In this document: piece by piece, positions 8,750 to 18,239 of the stretch
Numbering within the stretch: the stretch's first letter is position 1
Layout: every line of letters starts with the position of its first letter
Source of the DNA: an uncultured Phascolarctobacterium sp.
GTDB lineage: Bacteria > Bacillota > Negativicutes > Acidaminococcales > Acidaminococcaceae
Direction of reading: 5' to 3'
DNA: 64,000 bases
Assembly (NCBI RefSeq): GCF_937920985.1
Contig: NZ_CALDXR010000019.1
Location: 39,275-103,274 of the forward strand
Position numbers and translations under genes: made by a program
The notes under the pieces: generated by a model
Told to the model about the DNA's origin: nothing
The model's database searches: none
Seen by the model: only the letters and a program-made list of their open reading frames with translations

Positions 8750-9628
8750 TTACTTACCGGCAATTTTACCGTAGCATTCCGGTCTGCGATCGCGGAACAA
8801 TCCCCAGCTCAGTCTGTCCTCAGCCAAGGCTGCCAAGTCATACTCCGCATAAAGAATCTCTTCCTGATCACGCGATGCGTCCTGCACAAGCGCACCGGTA
8901 CCGTCGGTCATAAAGGAAGAGCCGTAGAACAGCAGTGAGGACTGCTGGCCTGCATTGCCTTCGCAGGGCTCCACAGTTTCCAGACCGATGCGGTTTGCTG
9001 CTACCACAGGCATCAGATTGGCTGCGCTATGGCCTTGCATAACACGGCGCCAATGCGGCATGCTGTCGCAGTCTAAGATAGGCTCGGAGCCAATCGCCGT
9101 CGGATAGAACAAAAGCTCTGCTCCGTTCAGCGCCAGGCAACGTGCTGTCTCAGGGAACCATTGGTCCCAACAGATACCGATACCGACACGGCCATACTTG
9201 GTATTGAAAACCGTAAAGCCGCTGTTACCCGGTTTAAAGTAAAATTTTTCCTGATAAAAATGATCGTCAGGAATATGTGTTTTGCGATAAACGCCTAAAA
9301 TCTCACCGTCAGCATCAATGCAGGCGATGGAATTATATAATTCGTTGACATCACGCTCAAAGAAGCTGATAGGCAGAACGATATTCAGCTCCTTTGCCAA
9401 ACGCTTGCCCATCTGCACCGCAGGATTTTCTTCCGTAGGCAGTGCATACTGATAGAAATCATAGCGACGCTGCTGGCAGAAATACGGACGCTCCCACAGC
9501 TCCGGCAGCAGAATAATCTGCGCACCGTTCGCTGCAGCTTCGCGTACCAGCGCTTCAGCGTGCTGCAAATTTTCTTCTACGGTCGGCGCACAGCGCATCT
9601 GCACTGCTGCCACCTTTACCTTGCTCAT
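8750..9628 (-). CDS. aguB: N-carbamoylputrescine amidase
   Basis: Nitrilase-family enzyme (292 residues) that hydrolyses N-carbamoylputrescine to putrescine, CO2 and NH3, the last step of the agmatine route. The catalytic triad is visible: Glu in LLPELWERPYF (about 43), Lys in YRKTHIPDD (about 116) and Cys in GIGICWDQWFPE (about 153). The ATG at 9628 overlaps the aguA stop by 4 bp (ATGA) and sits behind GGGAG, so it is translationally coupled. A GTG two codons upstream is less likely. It is the last gene of the polyamine operon. Confidence 0.92.
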   Translation of the reverse strand: MSKVKVAAVQMRCAPTVEENLQHAEALVREAAANGAQIILLPELWERPYFCQQRRYDFYQYALPTEENPAVQMGKRLAKELNIVLPISFFERDVNELYNSIACIDADGEILGVYRKTHIPDDHFYQEKFYFKPGNSGFTVFNTKYGRVGIGICWDQWFPETARCLALNGAELLFYPTAIGSEPILDCDSMPHWRRVMQGHSAANLMPVVAANRIGLETVEPCEGNAGQQSSLLFYGSSFMTDGTGALVQDASRDQEEILYAEYDLAALAEDRLSWGLFRDRRPECYGKIAGK

Positions 9629-10758
9629 AAGCACACTCCCTTCGGAATTTGCTGTGTAATGCAGTGAATATTGCCGCCACCGGTCAAAATTGCCCGCGCC
9701 GGTATCTGCACTACCTTACGCTCCGGACAGAGCTTGGCAAGAATTTCCGCCGCCAGCGCATCGCTGCCCGCATTCTCACCGCCAAAGGCAGGCACTACAA
9801 CACTGTCATTACTGAAATAAAAGTTTACATACGAAGCTGCCAGACGTTCACCTGCTTCGCGCATATCCTCGCCTTCAACAAAGTCGAAGCCTGCTACCTC
9901 GTCTTCTGTGATGCACACCGGCACCGCAGGAACAGGCAGCTTATGCACGATGATTTTGCGCCCCTTAGCATCCGTCAGCTGCTCCAAAGCATCCAGGCTT
10001 GCCTTGCTCAAAGCATACTGCGGATCAGCCTCGTTATCGGTCCAAGCCAGAATTACTTCACCCGGACGTATAAATGCACACACATTATCTACATGCTCGT
10101 TGGTTTCATCGTTATAAATACCGCGCGGAATCCACAAAACCTTTTCCACGCCCAGGTAAGTCTTAAGCTTTTGTTCAATCTGCTCCTTCGACAGGTCAGG
10201 ATTGCGTCCTGCACTCAGCAGGCAGGCCTCCGTCACCAATGCCGTACCCTCGCCGTCGCAGTGAATAGAACCGCCCTCCAGCACGAAGGGAACAGCATCA
10301 TACAGGGCAGTACCATAATGCTCCGCAAACTTTTCCGCAAAAGCATCGTCCTGCTCATAATCGGGATACAGGCCGTCTACCTCGCCGCCCCAGGCATTGA
10401 AGCGCCAGTTCACACCGCGCAGCTCGCGTCCCTGTGCGCCGTCGCGCACAACAAAAGTCGGGCCGATGTCACGCGCCCAGCTGTCATCCGTTTCCATAGC
10501 AACCAGCTCAACATTGGCGACACCTGCAAGATATTTCTGCGCCACAGCAAAGTGCTTAGCACCGCAGATAACATAAACCTTTTCGCTCGCCGCAATCGCC
10601 TTAATCACAGCCGTAAACGCTTCGCAGGCCGCCACTGCGCCAAAGCTCCAGGAGCCCGGACGCTGCGGCCACACGATAATGCAGCCGTCATGCGATTCGT
10701 ATTCGCCGGGCATGTGAAAGCCGTCAGCAGCGGGAGTAAAGTTTTTCTCTAACATCAT
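9625..10758 (-). CDS. aguA: Agmatine deiminase
   Basis: A 377-residue guanidino-modifying enzyme converting agmatine to N-carbamoylputrescine plus ammonia. Family motifs present are MPGEYESHDGCIIVWPQRPG at the N-terminus, DDSWARDIGPTFV, VLEGGSIHCDGEGT and the catalytic Cys in GGGNIHCITQQIPKG (about 366). It starts with two ATG codons, the first overlapping the nspC stop. Together with the arginine decarboxylase and aguB in this operon it supplies putrescine from arginine. Confidence 0.94.
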   Translation of the reverse strand: MMLEKNFTPAADGFHMPGEYESHDGCIIVWPQRPGSWSFGAVAACEAFTAVIKAIAASEKVYVICGAKHFAVAQKYLAGVANVELVAMETDDSWARDIGPTFVVRDGAQGRELRGVNWRFNAWGGEVDGLYPDYEQDDAFAEKFAEHYGTALYDAVPFVLEGGSIHCDGEGTALVTEACLLSAGRNPDLSKEQIEQKLKTYLGVEKVLWIPRGIYNDETNEHVDNVCAFIRPGEVILAWTDNEADPQYALSKASLDALEQLTDAKGRKIIVHKLPVPAVPVCITEDEVAGFDFVEGEDMREAGERLAASYVNFYFSNDSVVVPAFGGENAGSDALAAEILAKLCPERKVVQIPARAILTGGGNIHCITQQIPKGVCL

Positions 10759-11993
10759 GACAAACGTCCTTTAAAATCTTCATAACCGAAACGGCGCACC
10801 AGCTCCGTAGTACCGTCCTTGTGCAGCAGCACAATATCAGGCAGCGGAATGCCGTTAAAGGTATTATTTTTAACCATGGAATAAATCGCCATATCCTCAA
10901 AAATCAGCTTATCGCCAACCTTGATTTCCTTGTCAAAGCTGTAATCGCCAATCACGTCACCGGCCAGACAGGTCATCGAGGATAAACGGTATTTATATTG
11001 CTTTTCGTCAGCCTCATAACCGCCGCGCAGAGGCGGACGGTAAGGCATCTCCAGCACGTCAGGCATATGGCAGGCAGCCGAGGCATCAAGGATAAGAATA
11101 TCCAGACCGTTATGCACAATATCCAACACCTCGGTCACAAGATAGCCGGCATTGAGCGCCACAGCCTCACCTGGCTCCAGATATACCTCAACATGATAGG
11201 TATTACGAATATATTTCACTAAATCAATCAGCGCTTCCACATCATAATCACTGCGCGTAATATGATGCCCGCCGCCCAGATTCAGCCATTTAAGTTGCTT
11301 AAAGTACTTGCTGAACTTCGCTTCGAACGCCTTCCATGTCGTCAGCAGATCATCAGAGTTCTGCTCACACAGCGTATGGAAATGCAGGCCTTCGATTTCC
11401 GGCGGCAAATCCTCCGGAAAGTTTGCCAGCGTTACGCCCAGACGTGAGCCATAGGCACAGGGGTCATAAATTGCATGCTCACCCTCTTGCGTCGAGCATT
11501 CCGGGTTTACGCGGATACCCACGCTCACACCGGCCTGAGCGCAGACAGCCTTATGCTTTTCAAACTGCGCAAAGCTGTTGAAAATGATATGGTCGCAGAT
11601 TTGCACCAGCTCCTGCATATCCTGCTCCTTAAAAGCAGGTGCAAAAACATGGTTCTCCTTGCCCATCTCCTCATGACCGAGGCGCGCTTCATAAATGCCG
11701 CTTGCCGTCGTGCCTGCCAAATATTCGCCCATCAGCGGATACAGGCGGAACATAGAAAAGCATTTCTGTGCCAGCAGAATATGCGCACCGCTTTCATGCT
11801 GCACACGCTGTAAAAGGCGCAGATTATTCAGCAGCTTAGCCTCATCAACCACATAGCAGGGAGTCGGCAGCGCCTTCAGCGCCGCCTCCTCACGCTCTGC
11901 GCGCAAATTCTTCTGCAAATCAGCCAGACGGGAAGCACCCTCAGCCTTGTCGACAACATATGCCGGCATCACAGTTTTCTTGGCGTCCGTCAT
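10755..11993 (-). CDS. nspC: Carboxynorspermidine/carboxyspermidine decarboxylase
   Basis: A PLP-dependent alanine-racemase-fold decarboxylase of 412 residues. The PLP lysine is in HILLAQKCFSM (about residue 77), and FHTLCEQNSDD, LNLGGGHHITRSDYD and VYLEPGEAVALNAGYL are typical NspC motifs. It decarboxylates carboxyspermidine to spermidine (or carboxynorspermidine to norspermidine). Residues 1-40 form a charged N-terminal extension longer than in many NspC proteins. It starts 1 bp after the dehydrogenase stop and overlaps aguA by 4 bp. Confidence 0.9.
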   Translation of the reverse strand: MTDAKKTVMPAYVVDKAEGASRLADLQKNLRAEREEAALKALPTPCYVVDEAKLLNNLRLLQRVQHESGAHILLAQKCFSMFRLYPLMGEYLAGTTASGIYEARLGHEEMGKENHVFAPAFKEQDMQELVQICDHIIFNSFAQFEKHKAVCAQAGVSVGIRVNPECSTQEGEHAIYDPCAYGSRLGVTLANFPEDLPPEIEGLHFHTLCEQNSDDLLTTWKAFEAKFSKYFKQLKWLNLGGGHHITRSDYDVEALIDLVKYIRNTYHVEVYLEPGEAVALNAGYLVTEVLDIVHNGLDILILDASAACHMPDVLEMPYRPPLRGGYEADEKQYKYRLSSMTCLAGDVIGDYSFDKEIKVGDKLIFEDMAIYSMVKNNTFNGIPLPDIVLLHKDGTTELVRRFGYEDFKGRLS

Positions 11994-11994
11994 C

Positions 11995-13254
11995 TTATTC
12001 TACCGTAGCCGGGTTTTCGTCAACAACCCAAGGCAGGCCGAACTTATTCAGCATATCCATGTACGGATCCGGATCGAATTCTTCCACATTGAATACGCCT
12101 TTGCCCTGCCATTGCTTAGTAATAACCAGAGCAGTACCGATCATTGCAGGAACGCCGGTGGTGTAGCTGATAGCCTGAGAGCCGACCTCTTTGTAGCATT
12201 CCTGATGGTCGCAGACATTATAAATATAAATGGTCTTTTTCTTGCCATCTTTGGTACCGGTGAAGATACAGCCGATGTTGGTTTTGCCTACGGTGCGAGG
12301 ACCGAGGGAAGCAGGATCCGGCAGCAGTGCTTTGAGGAACTGAATAGGAACGATCTCCTTGCCTTCATAGTTAATCGGCTTGGTGGACAGCATGCCAACG
12401 TTCTCCAGGCACTTCATATGTGTCAGATAGCTTTGACCGAAGGTCATGAAGAAGCGGATGCGTTTTACGCCGGGAATATTCTTCGCCAGAGATTCAATTT
12501 CCTCATGGTGCAGCAGATACATATCCTTCATGCCTACCTCAGGGAAATCATACTCGCGTTTGATAGCCATAGCCGGGATTTCTACCCAATGGCCGTTTTC
12601 CCAATAGGAGCCGGGAGCAGAAACCTCACGCAGGTTAATTTCGGGGTTGAAGTTGGTAGCAAACGGATAACCGTGGTCGCCGCCGTTGCAGTCCAGAATA
12701 TCAATAGTTTCGATTTCATCAAAATAATGCTTCAGTGCATAAGCAGAGAAAACACTGGTAACACCGGGGTCAAAGCCGGTGCCGAGCAGAGCCATGATGC
12801 CGGCCTGCTCAAATTTTTCTTTATAAGCCCATTGCCAGGAATAATCGAAGTAAGCAGAGAAGCCCTCTTCCTTGCAGCGCTTGTCATAAACTGCACGCCA
12901 TGCAGGATCGTCAATGTTTTCCGGCTCATAGTTAGCGGTATCGATGTAATCAACCTTGCATTCCAGGCAGGCATCCATAATAGTCAGGTCCTGATAAGGC
13001 AGAGCAACATTCAGCACTGCGTCTGGCTGGTAAGCCTTAATCAGCTGTACAAGCTGTTCCTTGCTGTCAGCGTCAACCTGTGCTGTAGTAATCACAGTAG
13101 AGGTCGTGGGCTGCAGCTTTTCCTTAACTGCGTCACATTTGGACTTCGTACGGCTGGCAATACACAGCTCGGTGAAAACATCACTGTTTTGGCAGCATTT
13201 TGCGATAGCTACGCCGGCAACACCGCCGCAGCCGATTACTAATAATTTACTCAT
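11995..13254 (-). CDS. Carboxy(nor)spermidine synthase (saccharopine dehydrogenase family)
   Basis: A 419-residue NAD(P)-dependent enzyme. The Rossmann motif VIGCGGVAGVAIAKCC is at residues 5-20, and the rest follows the Lys1-like family: YIDTANYEPEN, LGTGFDPGVTSVFSAYA and the C-terminal QAISYTTGVPAMIGTALV. Directly upstream of nspC, it is best read as the dehydrogenase that condenses putrescine (or diaminopropane) with aspartate-semialdehyde. Lysine biosynthesis by saccharopine is unlikely in this organism and context. Confidence 0.88.
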   Translation of the reverse strand: MSKLLVIGCGGVAGVAIAKCCQNSDVFTELCIASRTKSKCDAVKEKLQPTTSTVITTAQVDADSKEQLVQLIKAYQPDAVLNVALPYQDLTIMDACLECKVDYIDTANYEPENIDDPAWRAVYDKRCKEEGFSAYFDYSWQWAYKEKFEQAGIMALLGTGFDPGVTSVFSAYALKHYFDEIETIDILDCNGGDHGYPFATNFNPEINLREVSAPGSYWENGHWVEIPAMAIKREYDFPEVGMKDMYLLHHEEIESLAKNIPGVKRIRFFMTFGQSYLTHMKCLENVGMLSTKPINYEGKEIVPIQFLKALLPDPASLGPRTVGKTNIGCIFTGTKDGKKKTIYIYNVCDHQECYKEVGSQAISYTTGVPAMIGTALVITKQWQGKGVFNVEEFDPDPYMDMLNKFGLPWVVDENPATVE

Positions 13255-13290
13255 AATTCAAATCATCTCCTGTTCATAAATTTAAATCAA

Positions 13291-14145
13291 TTATTTTTCT
13301 TCTTCTTCCAGCATATCTTCCACATACTTCGGCAGCATAAACGCTCCCTTATGCAGATGCTCGGAATAATACCATGTTTTAATACCACGCTCCAGCCACT
13401 TCTTGGCATCAAAATCCTTCAGCGGATGATATTTCTTAGAAGCAAAGCCAAACAGCCAGTAGCCGGAAGGACAGGTTGGAATATGCGCCTGATATACACG
13501 GCTGATAGGGAAGCTGTGGCTGGCCTTGCGGTGCATTGCTCGGCAGGTTTCCTCATCCTCATCGTAGAAGGGACTGCCATGCTGATAAACCATGATGCCG
13601 TCCTCTTTGAGTGCGCGGAAACAGTTACCATAAAATTCCTTGGTAAACAGGCCCGCTGCATGACCTAAGGGATCAATAGCATCACTGATAATCAGATCGT
13701 ATTCATCAACCTTAGTACGCAAAAAACGCAGACCGTTAGCGTTGAAAACAGTTACGCGCGGGTCATCAAGACCGCAGGCGTTGTCTGGAAAATAGTCACG
13801 GCAGACATCGATAAAAACATGGTCCGTTTCTACTACGTCGATTTCCTCTATTTCATCATAATGCGTCAGCTCGCGCGCTACACCGCCGTCGCCGCCGCCG
13901 ATTACCAGTACCTTGCGCACATGCGGATGCACTGCCATAGGCACATGGACAATCATTTCGTCATAAACAAATTCGTCCTTTTCCGAAAAGACTATGGTAC
14001 CGTCACAGCTGATAAAGCGACCGAATTCCTTGGATTCAAAAACGTCTATTCTTTGGAAATCCGTATCCGCACCGAAAAGCTGCTTTTCGATTTTGATATC
14101 CAGCTTCACATCTTCTGTATGATAGTCAGAAAACCATAGCTCCAT
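13291..14145 (-). CDS. speE: Spermidine synthase (polyamine aminopropyltransferase)
   Basis: A 284-residue aminopropyltransferase that normally moves the aminopropyl group of decarboxylated SAM to putrescine. The nucleotide-binding VLVIGGGDGGVARELTHY, the DDPRVTVFNANGLRFL stretch and the gatekeeping region YDLIISDAIDPLGHAAG are present. The usual DSTDP is DAIDP here, keeping both Asp residues. No SAM decarboxylase (speD) is encoded in the window, so its donor must be made elsewhere. It starts 13 bp after the decarboxylase stop. Confidence 0.9.
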   Translation of the reverse strand: MELWFSDYHTEDVKLDIKIEKQLFGADTDFQRIDVFESKEFGRFISCDGTIVFSEKDEFVYDEMIVHVPMAVHPHVRKVLVIGGGDGGVARELTHYDEIEEIDVVETDHVFIDVCRDYFPDNACGLDDPRVTVFNANGLRFLRTKVDEYDLIISDAIDPLGHAAGLFTKEFYGNCFRALKEDGIMVYQHGSPFYDEDEETCRAMHRKASHSFPISRVYQAHIPTCPSGYWLFGFASKKYHPLKDFDAKKWLERGIKTWYYSEHLHKGAFMLPKYVEDMLEEEEK

Positions 14146-14158
14146 TTAATCACGTCCT

Positions 14159-15607
14159 TTATACTAGTACATTGATATTATTAACATCCGGATCTTCAGG
14201 TCCCTGCATGGAGCAACCCTTTTCCTTAGCGTAAATAATATAATCGATAATATCCTTGGTAATAACCTCACCCGGCGCCAAAATAGGAATTCCCGGCGGG
14301 TAGCACATTACAAACTCACTGCAGATGCGTCCCGCAGTTTCGCGTATAGGCAAAGATTCGTCCTTGGCATAAAAAGCCTTCTGCGGCGAAACAACAACCT
14401 TAGGCGCGATATATTCGGTATTGAGCATTTGCGACGGATCCTTGGAATACAGGCGCTTGATATCCGCCAAAGCACCTACAAGACGTTCAATATCCTGAAT
14501 ACGGTCACCGATAGAAATATAAGCAAGAATATTGGCGATATCACCGAACTCAATCTGGATATCATATTCATCGCGCAGCAAATCATAAACCTCGATGCCT
14601 GCAAGACCAATATCACGCGTATAGACCGAAAGCTTGGTAACATCAAAATCATAAATACTGCTGCCGTTTTTCAGCTCGCGTCCGTAAGCATAAAAGCCGC
14701 CGATAGAATTGATTTCCTCACGGGCATATTCCGCCATCTCCTGCACTTTGCCGAAGGATGCCTCACCGCGCATATACAGGTTACGGCGGGAAATATCCAA
14801 GCTGGAAAGCAGAAGATACGAAGCACTGGTAGTCTGCGTCAGATTAATAATCTGGCTTACATACTCCCAGTTAACATTCGGGCCCGTCAGCAAAAGGCTG
14901 CTCTGCGTCAGGCTGCCGCCTGATTTGTGCATGGAAACAGATGCCATGTCAGCGCCGGCCGCCATCGCATTAACAGGCATATTTTTTCCGAAATAAAAAT
15001 GTGTACCGTGTGCCTCATCTACCAGGCAAAGCATGTTATGCTCATGCGCCAGCTTGACGATAGAACGCAAATCCGAACAGATACCATAATAAGTAGGATT
15101 GTTTACGAGCACTGCCGTAGCATCGGGATTTGCCTTAATCGCCTTAGCTACCTCGCCGATCTCCATCCCCAGAGAAATTCCCAGCTTACTGTCAACCTGC
15201 GGATTGATATAAACCGGAATCGCGCCATTAAGCACCAGCGCGTTAATCACACTTTTGTGTACATTGCGCGGCAGGATAATTTTATCGCCTGCCTTGCAGG
15301 AGGACAACACCATGCTTTGCACGGACGAGGTCGTACCTCCTACCATAAAGAATGCGTGTGCCGCACCGAAGGCCTCCGCTGCCAGCTCCTCTGCGTCACG
15401 GATTACCGAAACAGGATGGCAGAGATTATCAAGAGGCTTCATGGAATTGACATCCAGGTTTACGCATTTTTCTCCCAGCAGCTCGCGAAGCTCCGGGTTG
15501 CCACGACCGCGCTTATGACCTGGTACATCAAATGGTACAACGCGTTTTTTACGAAAACGCTCCAGTGCCTCGTACACCGGAGCAGAAGTTTGTGATAAAT
15601 TTCCCAT
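14159..15607 (-). CDS. speA: Arginine decarboxylase (Orn/Lys/Arg decarboxylase family)
   Basis: A PLP enzyme of about 482 residues with the aminotransferase-like fold, in the size class of Bacillus SpeA. Visible motifs are PGHKRGRGNPE near the start, VDEAHGTHFYFG, and the PLP-lysine region SMHKSGGSLTQSS. Neighbouring aguA and aguB argue that the substrate is arginine and the product agmatine. I start at the ATG at 15607 behind GGAGAAG. An in-frame start at 15694 would make 29 extra residues encoded by a terminator-like hairpin and is rejected. It is the first gene of the operon. Confidence 0.88.
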   Translation of the reverse strand: MGNLSQTSAPVYEALERFRKKRVVPFDVPGHKRGRGNPELRELLGEKCVNLDVNSMKPLDNLCHPVSVIRDAEELAAEAFGAAHAFFMVGGTTSSVQSMVLSSCKAGDKIILPRNVHKSVINALVLNGAIPVYINPQVDSKLGISLGMEIGEVAKAIKANPDATAVLVNNPTYYGICSDLRSIVKLAHEHNMLCLVDEAHGTHFYFGKNMPVNAMAAGADMASVSMHKSGGSLTQSSLLLTGPNVNWEYVSQIINLTQTTSASYLLLSSLDISRRNLYMRGEASFGKVQEMAEYAREEINSIGGFYAYGRELKNGSSIYDFDVTKLSVYTRDIGLAGIEVYDLLRDEYDIQIEFGDIANILAYISIGDRIQDIERLVGALADIKRLYSKDPSQMLNTEYIAPKVVVSPQKAFYAKDESLPIRETAGRICSEFVMCYPPGIPILAPGEVITKDIIDYIIYAKEKGCSMQGPEDPDVNNINVLV

Positions 15608-15634
15608 TTTCTTCTCCAAAGCATAAAAAAATAA

Positions 15635-15664
15635 AAGGACAGATGATATTTTCTTCTGTCCCTT
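15635..15664 (-). terminator. Hairpin plus T-tract in the speA leader (attenuator or ilvB terminator)
   Basis: Stem GGACAGA/TCTGTCC (15637-15661), extended by A-T pairs, is followed on the minus strand by TTTTATTTTTTT. It lies downstream of the likely speA start site and 67 bp after ilvB, so it may end ilvNB transcription, attenuate the polyamine operon, or both. Confidence 0.7.
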
Positions 15665-15665
15665 T

Positions 15666-15694
15666 ATCGTAACATTTTTAACCTGTTTCAGCAA
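15666..15694 (-). promoter_or_regulatory. Candidate promoter of the polyamine operon
   Basis: Minus strand TTGCTG and TACGAT are separated by 17 bp. Transcription would start just before the 15635-15664 hairpin, putting that hairpin at the extreme 5' end of the leader. Confidence 0.45.
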
Positions 15695-15730
15695 GAGTTT
15701 TAAGAGTAACTAAGCAAAATCTTAGCCAAT

Positions 15731-17392
15731 TCAGTTTATCTCATCGTTAGCGAATTTTACAAAATCATTAATTCCCAGTCCCGGAGCTACCATCGGGAGC
15801 ACCATATTTTTAGGATTAATGCAAACCTCTATAAGATAAGGCTTCCTGCATTCCCACGCCTTGGTCACTGCCTGAGCCAAAGCCTCCGGCGTATCCGCAT
15901 GCTCACCTTCAATTCCGAAGGCAGCAGCATATTTTACAAAGTCAACATAGCCCGGCAGCTCGCAGGACGTAAAGCGTTTGGCAAACTGCACCGTCTGCAG
16001 CTGGCGTATCATTCCCAGTCCGCTATTATTGAACACTATAGCGATAACAGGCACATTATTGCTTGCAATAGTAAAAAGCTCGCTGCCTGTCATCTTAAAG
16101 CCGCCGTCACCGCTTATACTGATGACACGGCTCTGCGGACGCGCCAGCTGTGCGCCCAACGCAGCAGGCAGACCGAATCCCATCGTTCCCAATCCGCCGC
16201 TTGTCAGCCACTGGCGGGCAAACTGTATCTTCAAATGCTGCGCTGCCCACATCTGATGCTGGCCTACGTCCGTAGTAATAATATAATCCTTGTCCTTGAG
16301 CACCGGATTCAATGCTTTAAAAAACTTGGGCGCCTCCTCATTTCCAAAATCATCGTCCATCCCCGGCCAGGAGTTTATTTTGTCCCACCACGAGCTCAAA
16401 TCGTGCGGCTGCGCTGCCTTTTCCAACGCATTCAGCGTTGCCACCATATCTCCAGTGATTCCTATGCCCGAATCAATATTTTTATCTACCTCAGCAGGGT
16501 CGATATCCAAATGGATAATAAGCTTGTTGGCACTATAGCTGCTGCGCTCGCCTGTAACGCGGTCATTAAAGCGGCTGCCAACAGCCAAAATCAGGTCGGC
16601 TTCCTTAACGGCATTATTGGCACGTTCATGTCCATGCAGGCCTGTCATTCCCAAAAACAGCTGTCTGTAGGCACTAATCGCACCAAGCCCCATCAACGTG
16701 CTGACAACCGGAATATGCAGCTTTTCACACAAATGCATGGCATCATATTCTGCATTGGCATTGATAACGCCACCGCCGACCAGCATTACCGGACGCTGTG
16801 CCTTATTGATAGCCGCTGCAGCCGCTGCCACACGTTCAGCATCAGGCTCCAACGGCTGCAACTCCGCCAAACGGGCTTCCTCAAAATCTATCAGCGCCGT
16901 CTGCACATCGCGCGGCACATCTACCAACACCGGTCCAGGGCGTCCTTCACGCGCCAGCTGGAAGGCAAGACGCAATGTCTGCGCCAGGTTTTCCGGCTTT
17001 TTAACTAAAAAATTATGCTTGGTAATAGGCATTGTAATACCGGTGATATCTACCTCCTGGAACGCGTCATGGCCGATAAGCGCCCTGTTTACCTGACCTG
17101 TAATGGCCACCACCGGTACGGAATCCAAAAATGCCGTTGCCAGGCCTGTGACCAGGTTGGTTGCACCGGGACCTGATGTAGCTATACACACGCCCACCTT
17201 ACCTGAAGCACGCGCAAAGCCGTCTGCCGCATGCGCAGCACCCTGCTCATGCGCCGTTAATATGTGTTGTATCGGACTTTGCCGCAATGCATCATAAAAA
17301 GGGAGAATCGCACCCCCGGGATATCCGAAAACCGTTGTTACCCCTTCTTCTGCCAGTATTCTGCACATAATCTCTGCGCCGCTTAACTGCAT
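15731..17392 (-). CDS. ilvB: Acetolactate synthase large subunit
   Basis: A thiamine-diphosphate enzyme of about 553 residues for the first common step of valine, leucine and isoleucine synthesis. The catalytic-glutamate stretch is FGYPGGAILPFYDAL with LTAHEQGAAHAADGF, the central FAD-domain motif is ALLGHDAF-like (ALIGHDAFQEVDITGIT), and the ThDP-binding ISGDGGFKMTGSEL is in the C-terminal third. I chose the ATG at 17392 (MQLSGAE), behind GGAAG, over an ORF start at 17464 that would extend towards ilvN. It follows ilvN by about 30 bp in one transcript. Confidence 0.94.
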   Translation of the reverse strand: MQLSGAEIMCRILAEEGVTTVFGYPGGAILPFYDALRQSPIQHILTAHEQGAAHAADGFARASGKVGVCIATSGPGATNLVTGLATAFLDSVPVVAITGQVNRALIGHDAFQEVDITGITMPITKHNFLVKKPENLAQTLRLAFQLAREGRPGPVLVDVPRDVQTALIDFEEARLAELQPLEPDAERVAAAAAAINKAQRPVMLVGGGVINANAEYDAMHLCEKLHIPVVSTLMGLGAISAYRQLFLGMTGLHGHERANNAVKEADLILAVGSRFNDRVTGERSSYSANKLIIHLDIDPAEVDKNIDSGIGITGDMVATLNALEKAAQPHDLSSWWDKINSWPGMDDDFGNEEAPKFFKALNPVLKDKDYIITTDVGQHQMWAAQHLKIQFARQWLTSGGLGTMGFGLPAALGAQLARPQSRVISISGDGGFKMTGSELFTIASNNVPVIAIVFNNSGLGMIRQLQTVQFAKRFTSCELPGYVDFVKYAAAFGIEGEHADTPEALAQAVTKAWECRKPYLIEVCINPKNMVLPMVAPGLGINDFVKFANDEIN

Positions 17393-17423
17393 ATGCTCAC
17401 TTCCTTCCGCAAATCTATCTCTC

Positions 17424-17963
17424 TTATATTGCCGCATGCCCATCATCCAAAGGCGGCCATTCAAAACGCGATTTTTCCACAGCCAATGACGTATCGCCGC
17501 GCTCTAAAGCAACAAGGCCGGTCTGCACCATTTCGGTTACGCCGTACGGGCGCATGACATCAACAAAAGCCCGCAGCTTGCCTTCATCACCTGTAGCAAC
17601 AAATATCAATGACTCACCGGTTACATCCACTGCATGCGCACGGAACACTTCCGCCAGCTGCAGCAGCTCCGGACGTTTATTACCGGCCTTTACCTTAACC
17701 AGAATCATACTGCGGGTAGCACTGGATTTAGGAGGCAGTACCTTGACACGCTCTACCTCAACCAGCTTCGCCAGCTGTTTGGTAACTTGGATAATGGTCG
17801 GCTCGTCAGCCTCCATCGTCACTGTCATACGTGAGAACTCCGGGTTTTGCGTCGTGCCTACAGCCAAGCTGTCAATATTGAAGCCACGGCGTGAAAACAT
17901 ACCTGCTACACGCATCAGTACGCCAGGCTGATTACGTACAACAATCGATAAAATCTGCTCCAT
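17424..17963 (-). CDS. ilvN: Acetolactate synthase small (regulatory) subunit
   Basis: A 179-residue regulatory subunit with an N-terminal ACT domain (VRNQPGVLMRVAGMFSRRGF, then NIDSLAVG) and the C-terminal ALS_ss domain (about 85-160). It confers valine feedback on IlvB. Here the small subunit precedes the large one, the reverse of the common ilvB-ilvN order. A strong promoter lies about 90 bp upstream. The leader shows no T-box motif. Confidence 0.93.
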   Translation of the reverse strand: MEQILSIVVRNQPGVLMRVAGMFSRRGFNIDSLAVGTTQNPEFSRMTVTMEADEPTIIQVTKQLAKLVEVERVKVLPPKSSATRSMILVKVKAGNKRPELLQLAEVFRAHAVDVTGESLIFVATGDEGKLRAFVDVMRPYGVTEMVQTGLVALERGDTSLAVEKSRFEWPPLDDGHAAI

Positions 17964-18052
17964 ATCTTTCCCTCCTGCAATAACATGTCTACAGTTCTGA
18001 TGCTCTTACAAATCTGTCAGGCTTGCCGGCATCATCTAATCAGTGTTTTTTT

Positions 18053-18081
18053 ATTATTTCAGCAAGCAGTTTTTTTGTCAA
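18053..18081 (-). promoter_or_regulatory. ilvNB promoter
   Basis: Minus strand consensus -35 TTGACA and -10 AATAAT are 17 bp apart, giving a leader of about 85 nt. The interval 17970-18280 holds this promoter and two terminators and no gene. Confidence 0.65.
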
Positions 18082-18157
18082 CAGAAAGTGTAATATTTGC
18101 AAATTATTTTTCGATTGCAGCTTATTAGTGTAAACACTATTACAGATTTCAGTGTAC

Positions 18158-18189
18158 AAAAAAGCCCACGTAGCTATTACTACGTGAGC
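18158..18189 (-). terminator. Second terminator downstream of tRNA-Leu
   Basis: GCTCACGTAG/CTACGTGGGC stem with a 6-nt loop and TTTTTT on the minus strand. Its left arm repeats the GCTCACG of the terminator 75 bp upstream. Confidence 0.75.
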
Positions 18190-18239
18190 AGTAAAACCTC
18201 CAACAGCATTCTTTTGTTTAACAGTTGGACCAAATAATC

